This document shows, in pieces, positions 56,011-64,000 of a DNA stretch of 64,000 bases. Below the pieces are notes generated by a model. It did not search any database. It was given only the letters and a program-made list of their open reading frames with translations, and was not told the DNA's origin. The DNA is from Paralithodes platypus (lineage: Eukaryota > Arthropoda > Malacostraca > Decapoda > Lithodidae), in contig CM064480.1 of NCBI GenBank assembly GCA_032716605.1, positions 43,717,346 to 43,781,345 on the forward strand. Direction: 5' to 3'. The position numbers and the translations under genes were made by a program. Each line of letters starts with the position of its first letter. Positions within the stretch are counted from its first letter, which is position 1.

Positions 56011-56644
56011 AAGCGGGCATAAACCCATCTGACCGTCAATATTAACAGTCTTTAACAGTTCAATTATCGTTATTGTTATATTTTCAAGGTATTTACAGAG
56101 AAGAAATCGTATTACTGAATGAGAGTTTCTTCTCCTGAAGTAAAAACCTAATGCCATTCAACAAGCCCGAACAAAGCTATAATTGAGCGAGTGCTTTGTG
56201 TATGTGTTCATATTAGCTTTTAAGCGCTAGTGCATTCCCCTATAAGAACTGGGACATAATAACAGACCCAATATTAGCCTTCTCGTGTACGGGAAGACGT
56301 ACCTGCGTCTTTCTGGGCTACTTAAGTTAAATGCCTTTGTGACCATCAGGGGAGTTTAAAAACCATTAGTTTAGTTTGTTCAACCACTGCAATTGTGTTT
56401 GAGCAAGCTTATTGGCAGATCTGTATATATTTTTTTTGTATTTAAAAAAAATATATAATTATGAGATTAGGATAATTGTATACATACATATTAAGCGGCA
56501 TCATGTGAGCTTGAAAGGGTTGATATCACTGTACAGAACCTAAAAATAAAGGTATGACATGACTCCTTAACAACACTGGAACTCCCTTGAATACAAGCGA
56601 TATTTTCTTGTTGGTTAATTACCATTATAGAGTATATGTGCACC

Positions 56645-56689
<45 letters not shown>

Positions 56690-57060
56690 GTTGGTGTAGC
56701 CAGGGAGTGTATTTTCTTTAAGACAGATGAGGTTAAAGGAAATAAGGGTTTCACAATTAACCAGTTTTTGTTATTAAGCTTTTCAATATTTCGAACAGTT
56801 TTCCTCATATATATATATATATATTCACAAAACAAGGCAAGCTACTTGTCGTGAGTTGTCAAACGATTGTTGAAAGTCTCCCTCCAGATGAATCCCGTTC
56901 TATTACCCTACAGCCATCTTCTGTATTGGTTAGGCTTCCTAATAACCTGATTCTGCTGAATGGGTAAATTGAATCGGGGTTCAGTTAAGTGAGTAAGATG
57001 ATTTAGTGAAGTTCTCGCGTATACCTGTAGGAGGGGGGAGGGGGAAGGAAGTTGTGGGAG
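56011..57060. other. AT-rich DNA with (TA)n runs
   Basis: Unique-looking sequence with (TA)n at 56,649-56,687 and 56,807-56,823. No coding features or repeats shared with the rest of the window were recognised. Confidence 0.5.
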
Positions 57061-57273
57061 AAATTAACACATACAGTGGACCAATATAGGCCTACAGTTC
57101 ACTCGGATGCCATAGTCGGTAGCCCACTTATAAATTAACACATACAGTAGACCAATATAGGCCTACAGTACACTCGGATGCCATAGTCGGTAGCCCACTT
57201 ATAAATTAACACATACAGTAGACCAATATAGGCCTACAGTACACTCGGATGCCATAGTCGGTAGCCCACTTAT
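57061..57273. repeat. 71-bp tandem repeat, three copies
   Basis: Units start at 57,061, 57,132 and 57,203 (AAATTAACACATACAGT..., ending GCCCACTTAT). The second and third are almost identical and the first differs at about two bases. The unit contains the palindrome TAGGCCTA. A degenerate phrase (ACTATGGCATCCGACTGTAC at 57,472) appears in reverse downstream. Confidence 0.9.
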
Positions 57274-57943
57274 AAATATTCCAGTACCCTCTATGTTTTT
57301 CGTTACGGAATTATATCTATCTGGATTCATTTTTGGGTAGAACTGCTTTGTTATGAATAGTATACATTGCTTTGTAGTTGATGTATACACAATTTTACTC
57401 GTAAATTCGTTTCCAGAGATATACTTCCACAATTAGAATTAGGTAAAGTCCAGGAATATTTGTGGGCTAGAGACTATGGCATCCGACTGTACATATCAGG
57501 CCTGTACCGACCCTGTGATGTAGTCCGTACTTAAAATTATAATTAGTAGGTACTAGTGAATAGAAGAACAGGATAATAAATCACAAGGCCTAACCTCGCA
57601 CTAAACACCAGCAGCCTGTAGTCAATTTAGCTGGGATATTAATTTATTGAAGGATAAAACAATCACATACTGTATATACTGTACTAGATTAGATTAAGAG
57701 TTACCTTACAAAAATGCCCAGTGAGAGAGAGAGAGAGAGAGAGAGTAATAACGTAACACGAGGAATATAACAATAGAAGGTTGCTCACATAAACAACACA
57801 TATCTCTATACACAAATAACACCACACAGGAAAGAAGCTGTATATGTGTAATTGAGGGAGGAATACATACAAGACACAGAAGGGAAGGAAGAAGGGGAAG
57901 AGGAGAAACACAAGACAAAGACGAATGTTGCAACACAAAGACG

Positions 57944-58121
57944 ATTAAGGGGACGTTTGTTTGTAATTGTATTCATGTGTTCATTAAGGGGACGTTTGTT
58001 TGTAATTGTATTCATGTGTTCATTAAGGGGACGTTTGTTTGTAATTGTATTCATGTGTTCATTAAGGGGACGTTTGTTTGTAATTGTATTCATGTGTTCA
58101 TTAAGGGGACGTTTGTTTGTA
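57944..58121 (+). repeat. 39-bp tandem repeat, 4.6 copies
   Basis: The unit ATTAAGGGGACGTTTGTTTG plus TAATTGTATTCATGTGTTC starts at 57,944, 57,983, 58,022, 58,061 and 58,100, and copies are essentially identical. As 39 = 13 codons, it opens repeat frames on both strands (RGRLFVIVFMCSL on plus), which are artefacts. The last copy stops where LINE RT sequence begins. Confidence 0.95.
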
Positions 58122-58310
58122 TTAAGTCTGACTGGGGTGCAATCAAAAGTGGTGTCCCCTAGGGATGTGTATTAGGCCCTCTGTTGTTTATTAGATTCAT
58201 AAATAACCTTGATTTAGGTATAACTAGTAGGATTTGTACATTTGTAAACAATACCTGTATTGCCACTATTTTAAGGCATACAGACAGGGTTTGTTGTTAT
58301 CTCAACAGGG
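58122..58310 (+). mobile_element. CR1-like LINE RT fragment, palm region
   Basis: In one frame, IKSDWGAIKSGVP, then after a stop CVLGPLLF and FINNLDLGITSRICTFVNN, match the SGVPQG...LGPLLF and FADD blocks. Here both catalytic Asp positions read Asn, so it is dead. It is short and isolated. Confidence 0.65.
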
Positions 58311-59960
<1,650 letters not shown>

Positions 59961-60100
59961 AGGCTTCACCCGGGTTCACCTATGACGTCACAGACACACA
60001 CATCCTCTCCTTGCTGTGGAAATATAATGTCTATATCTATATATTAGTTTTCTTCAGATATCATTCCTTGATACCGGTATACTGTATATGGAGAAATATA

Positions 60101-60194
60101 TTGTGTACATCTCTTTATAGAACTGTATCCTTTCTTAATGCAATATATTGTGTACATCTCTTTATAGAACTGTATCCTTTCTTAATGCAATTTG
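60101..60194. repeat. 47-bp duplication, two copies
   Basis: TTGTGTACATCTCTTTATAG then AACTGTATCCTTTCTTAATG occurs at 60,101 and again at 60,148, separated by exactly 47 bp, with no differences seen. Confidence 0.9.
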
Positions 60195-61079
60195 TGAAAC
60201 GTAAAATATCTTCATTGAACAATAATTATATCGTCTGGCTAACTTAACCTGTACGAACTTGTGTATTTAGCATATATTTTGTTCATGTGAACATTAGTTT
60301 TCTAGGTATTATCAACAATTTTAACTTAAAGCCGTAGGAGTGTAATTAAATTGGCTGTTACTAAAATCAATTCAAATTACGAGAATATCAAATACTACTA
60401 ATGTAATGCCAAAGCGTAGATGTGACCGATATTAAGAATTAACAAGAAGGCACTAAGGTAATGGGCGAACTCAACCCAATTTGCCTATTCAATGGATATG
60501 CCAATATGTGTCCCTTATGTTCTTAAATTATTTATCTCCCTTATATTCTTAACTGATTTATATTATGTGTATACAATATTTGAGACATACAAGGATCATG
60601 AGTATTACTAATAAATTTGCAATGTGCTTACAAACTTAGAAGCTGGCAACATTACTCTAAAATGGTAAAACAACAGTTATTTGAATGGAGTATTATTCAA
60701 TGTTGCAGTGTCAACAATCTGTGAAAACAAAAATATCAGTTAGGTTTCTTGGAAGTGTTTGCTGCACTTCTCTAATCAACAGATTTGATCTCTTTAGTAT
60801 TAGTTTAACATTATTCACAACACTAATCACAAGATTAACACTAGGGATAGTTATGCCGTAGGGTGTTTGTTATAAACCCTTACTGATATTTTTTTATAAT
60901 ATAGAATGCTCATGCACTTCATCTGAATAATATATTTTCTTAGTAATGAAATATGTATGTTACCCCTCTCCACCCAATTGCTATGAGGCGTTACAATTGT
61001 TTAGACATGAACCTCAGGCTATGCATGGCTCTTAATAGCTTGTGAGTCTGGCTAAAAGTCCGAGTTTAATTTTCAGGCC
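60195..61079. other. Unassigned AT-rich DNA
   Basis: Nothing recognisable; no long frames and no shared repeats. Confidence 0.4.
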
Positions 61080-61590
61080 AATATTTGTTTTTTTCCTATG
61101 TGAGTGAAGGAGACTAAGGGCAGAACTGCCTGTGACGAGTGCCTCCCCCAGAGTTGAAAGAGTGACAGGGTCAAAATCAAGGGATGTTCGAGACAAAATG
61201 CCTGGACACACCGAGTTTGAAGCAATTTAAGTCATAGAAAGAGGGAAAGACTGATTCTGGGAGTGAGTTCCAGAGCTCAGCTGTTGAATAGAAGAAAGAT
61301 TGAGAATAACGTTTGACTCTTTGGTTGGGGAGTTGCACAGAGTAAGGGTGGGATTGTGTTGCAAGACGGGTGCTATGTGTTCTACGAAGAGGGAGTGGTA
61401 TACACTAAGAGAGCTCTGAAGAACACTGATTATTTTAATAGCGGTAGAATAGTGAGAGAGATGCAACATTGCGGCGAAGAGAGAGAAACTGCAGAGCATT
61501 GGTGAGTGGGTGTCAGTTAATGAGACGGAAGGCTTTCTTTTCTACTTTGTCTAAAAGTGTTGTGTGAGAGAATCCTCCTCATACAATTGG
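61080..61590 (-). mobile_element. LINE-J fragment, 3' end
   Basis: The reverse complement carries the LINE-J C-terminus (SLSVYHSLFVEHIAPVLQHN shadow frame at 61,499-61,227) and the tail CTCCTTCACTCACATAGG near 61,100. It is moderately diverged with frameshifts. The break point is near TTGTGTGAGAGAATCC at 61,560. Confidence 0.75.
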
Positions 61591-61825
61591 TATCAGGCAT
61601 GGCATAATTTCACAATTACAAGTCAACCTTCCTGATAGGTTGTATCAAGGAGTAAGTGGGGCCTTAATTATTTTTGTTGTTTGTGTTTGGCTAAAAATGT
61701 TACCTTACTGTCTTCGTCAGAGTTTAAAGGGAAGTATTTTTTTTTCTGGAACCCTTTCTCCATCATGCTTAGTCCGGCCCGTTATTTATGAGATTTTATG
61801 ACGTTCACCTCATTAGTTGGGTGAT

Positions 61826-62075
61826 TTAAAGAACTTTCGCCCCATTTCTATGTCAATATTAAGAACTTTTGCTGTAATTTAGGTGTCATTTTTTTCCTGG
61901 CGAGCAATAGCGAACCTGTAACTTAGTAGGAAACGGCCTTCGGCCGGGACATTCTACCGAAAAATTTAAACATTTTTCTTGAAGGGGGGTGCTGGGGATG
62001 TTTGTTTAAGCTTGATAGAGGTCTAGGGAGCAAACTAAAACAAAATATACAATAATAAGAAAATACAAATAGAAA
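61826..62075 (-). repeat. Interspersed repeat F, copy 1
   Basis: The reverse complement aligns over about 240 bp with 63,395-63,641. Shared phrases include TAGTTTGCTCCCTAGACCT (TAGTTTCCTCCCTAGACTT in the other), CGGCCGAAGGCC and CGCCAGGAAAAAAAT. The palindrome CGGCCTTCGGCCG lies at 61,934-61,946. It has no coding capacity and I recognise no class. Confidence 0.7.
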
Positions 62076-62846
62076 GGAGAACAAATCAATCCCATCAAGA
62101 TATCCACAACGACACATCAAATTCTGCGTCATTTGTATTAAGTCAGGATGAATGATGTTGATAATTATATCCGCACTGTGAAGGCTCCCTCACCAATGTT
62201 TCCTTCCCCCTAATCCACGCCATAATGACAGTGGAGGGAAGCGAGAGGGCTCCACACACAACCATCGCGGGAACCAGCGACGCCCATATTGCCTCCCTAG
62301 CACACCTAAAGCCGAAACAATCACGACACGGCTTGATCGGCGGGAAGGCTGTTTGATAACCGACCGAGTGTGAAAGTGGAAATACGGGGAGGAGAGATAG
62401 TGAGAGATATGGTGATTATGATGATGATGGTGGTGGTGGTGGTCGTGAGAGATGAAGGCAGAGAACGCCCGAGATGAAAATGGGAGCGGGGTTCTGTCTG
62501 AGTATTTACTACAATAAAGCCATTTATCTTTAATTTTGGCTAACATTAGACTACTTTAATAAATATAAGGAAGACATCGTCAGGATTTTCAACTTAGCTC
62601 GCGTAACTGCCTGGCACTAGACGATTATATCATTCTCAGAAAAGGTTTCCAATAGAGTTAATCAAGGGAAAGAGCTCCCTCCTCCCTTTCCACACCGACA
62701 ATAACGTATAAGAGGGAATAGTGAGCCTTTGTTCAATGGTTAAAATCAACTCTCTGTATCTGTTATAGGGGCAACTCCATACCTAAGTAAGTTATTGCTT
62801 CGTACTCCAGTCTTGATGACGGCCTGGTTGGGGTCAAAGCCCGTTG
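62076..62846. other. Unassigned DNA with short trinucleotide runs
   Basis: GC-richer sequence near 62,190-62,350 is followed by (GAT)n/(GGT)n at 62,412-62,442. The 118-codon minus-strand frame across it (62,546-62,190) has a His run from the repeat and no recognisable domain. Confidence 0.4.
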
Positions 62847-62965
62847 ACCAATAACTAGGTCAACATCTTGACCCCTAACCTCTTGTAACTCAAAAAGGGC
62901 TAGAACAAACGAGCAGTACATTTCCACGCCTATTTCCTGCTTGACTCTTCCCAATTGGTAGCAAT
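62847..62965 (+). mobile_element. MITE-C fragment, left half
   Basis: CTAGGTCAACATCTTGACCC, CTTGTAACTCAAAAAGGGCT and TCCACGCCTATTTCCTG follow the order of the full MITE-C at 53,009-53,216. The right terminal repeat is not seen. Confidence 0.65.
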
Positions 62966-63113
62966 TTTGCGGTTCTCGTCCTTGAATATTTTGTTGAGCT
63001 TAAGGTTAAATAATTATGGCCTATACAGGTATATACTGAATAGATAAGTCAAGTTCGGGAGGTGGATTAGCATATACTAACGACATACAGTATGTATAAG
63101 AAACACACTTTAA

Positions 63114-63238
63114 CCCCTTCTGTATCGGCGGCATCTCATTTTTGTTTCAGCTATATGTAGACGATTTTGTGCAGCTTAAGAAGGATCTGTGGTAGTAAAT
63201 AGTGTTAATTTAGATAGTTCGAAGCCTGTCAATTGTGA
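63114..63238 (-). mobile_element. MITE-B fragment, one half
   Basis: Starts after TTAA (63,110-63,113) with CCCCTTCTGTATCGGCGGCA. It runs through GCAGCTTAAGAAGGATCTGT and TTCGAAGCCTGT, the inverse of the right part of MITE-B. The other half is missing. Confidence 0.7.
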
Positions 63239-63394
63239 ATCAAACCATTGTCCACTATCTCTTCCGTATGGATTTACCGCTTGTACCTTGGCCCTACCCA
63301 ACTCCAAAAAGATTTGTCCTCGACTTTCTATCATGTCATGCTTTCTGTAGGTAACATTCATCTTTGTTTAAAGGGGTAGGTGTTTTTTATTTGT

Positions 63395-63641
63395 TTATTT
63401 ATTTACTTATTCGTTATTTTTTGTTAGTTTCCTCCCTAGACTTCCATCAGCTTAAAAATATAAATCCTCAAGATCCCCCTTCGAAATTAATGTGTACATT
63501 TTTCGATAGACAAATGTCTCGGCCGAAGGCCAATTCCTCCAAAATTACAGGCTTGATATTGCCCGCCAGGAAAAAAATCAACACCTTAATGGCATGCAAG
63601 ATTTTAATATTGACAAAGTAATGGGGCCCCAAGCAATTTAA
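63395..63641 (+). repeat. Interspersed repeat F, copy 2
   Basis: Inverted relative to copy 1 at 61,826-62,075. It ends at the TTAA (63,638-63,641) where MITE-D starts. Copy 1 has TTTAAA at the equivalent place and no insert. The palindrome half CGGCCGAAGGCC lies at 63,520-63,531. Confidence 0.7.
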
Positions 63642-64000
63642 CTCATTGACTGCGGGAGACGTTCCGGAACGCCATGGTAATTTACAGCAATTTACAAGTT
63701 TTTAAAGCCTCTTAAAGCCTGTAGAATCGAGAGCGAGGGAGCAGGAGCGTGACAGGCCACCTGTCCTTCCTCCAGCCAGCCAGCCGGTGCACTGAGAAGT
63801 ATGAGCCATACTCTCGCTAGATATACAGCATTGCCAAAGCAAAATGTAGCGCGACATTAGCGATAATTGCTCATTTTAGCGAATGTCTATGGTAGCGCTT
63901 CGGGTGAAGCCCGAGAGCTATGGAGCTCGTTTGGGTGTCATTTTGAAGCTATTTTCTTCTAGTTTTTGGCTGAATACATTTAATTTTATTCAAACACTTG
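63642..64000. mobile_element. MITE-D: probable piggyBac-like element, cut by the window edge
   Basis: TTAA followed by CTCATTGACTGCGGGAGACG looks like a third TTAA-targeted terminal repeat type. The right end lies outside the window. Support comes from the position: it interrupts repeat F at a TTAA. No coding frame is visible. Confidence 0.5.

Noticed and set aside
57852..58175. 107-codon frame with 13-residue repeats
   Set aside because: Produced by the 39-bp tandem repeat. Its flanks show no coding motif.
62190..62546. 118-codon minus-strand frame with a histidine run
   Set aside because: The His run comes from a (GAT)/(GGT) microsatellite and the rest has no recognisable domain.

Overview
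The window looks like intergenic DNA from a large, repeat-rich metazoan genome, most likely a decapod crustacean. The basis is indirect. Coding-like tracts match non-LTR retrotransposon families I associate with decapods, there are TTAA-targeted piggyBac-like MITEs, and long (TC)n, (GA)n, (TA)n and TG-rich arrays are abundant. I found no convincing single-copy host gene, rRNA, functional tRNA or CRISPR array. Almost every long open frame belongs to a transposable element or to a tandem repeat whose period is a multiple of three.

Layout. 1-16,221: two nested minus-strand Ty3/Gypsy elements. The outer one (Gyp-B) runs off the left edge. The inner one (Gyp-A, 2,438-10,784) has 1.8 kb LTRs that are almost identical and a 4-bp target duplication. 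Both have a SCAN-like Gag and put the C-terminal part of integrase before reverse transcriptase, with nothing after RNase H. That is the domain order of the Gmr1-like clade. Both lack the integrase core and are frameshifted. Two copies of a 480-bp piggyBac-like MITE (MITE-A) sit in Gyp-B. 16,222-19,070: RT remnant, an old 42-bp TG-rich array, P-element-like transposase remnants. 19,075-23,665: a long 42-bp minisatellite with a 1.16-kb higher-order repeat and a tRNA-derived SINE inside it. 23,670-30,560: hAT MITE, jockey-like LINE copies (LINE-J) including a nearly full-length one, and a CR1-like fragment. 30,560-33,060: pyrimidine-rich tract. 33,600-38,050: two minus-strand LINE remnants, one with an esterase-type ORF1. 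38,050-44,800: SINE-like repeats, MITE-B and microsatellites. 44,800-49,770: LINE remnants with MITEs nested inside MITEs. 49,800-52,720: GC-rich unclassified DNA and another SINE-like repeat. 52,962-56,010: nested MITEs, then a 37-bp minisatellite split by a young 5'-truncated CR1-like LINE. 56,011-64,000: AT-rich DNA with short tandem repeats, MITE fragments and a newly noticed interspersed repeat (repeat F).

The value of the region is its insertion record. Target duplications (ATGG, TTAA, ATTACCAC, ACCGTAGT, AATAGG) and empty sites in paralogous copies show who inserted into whom. Boundaries and identities come from hand alignment, and family names come from motif recognition without database searches.
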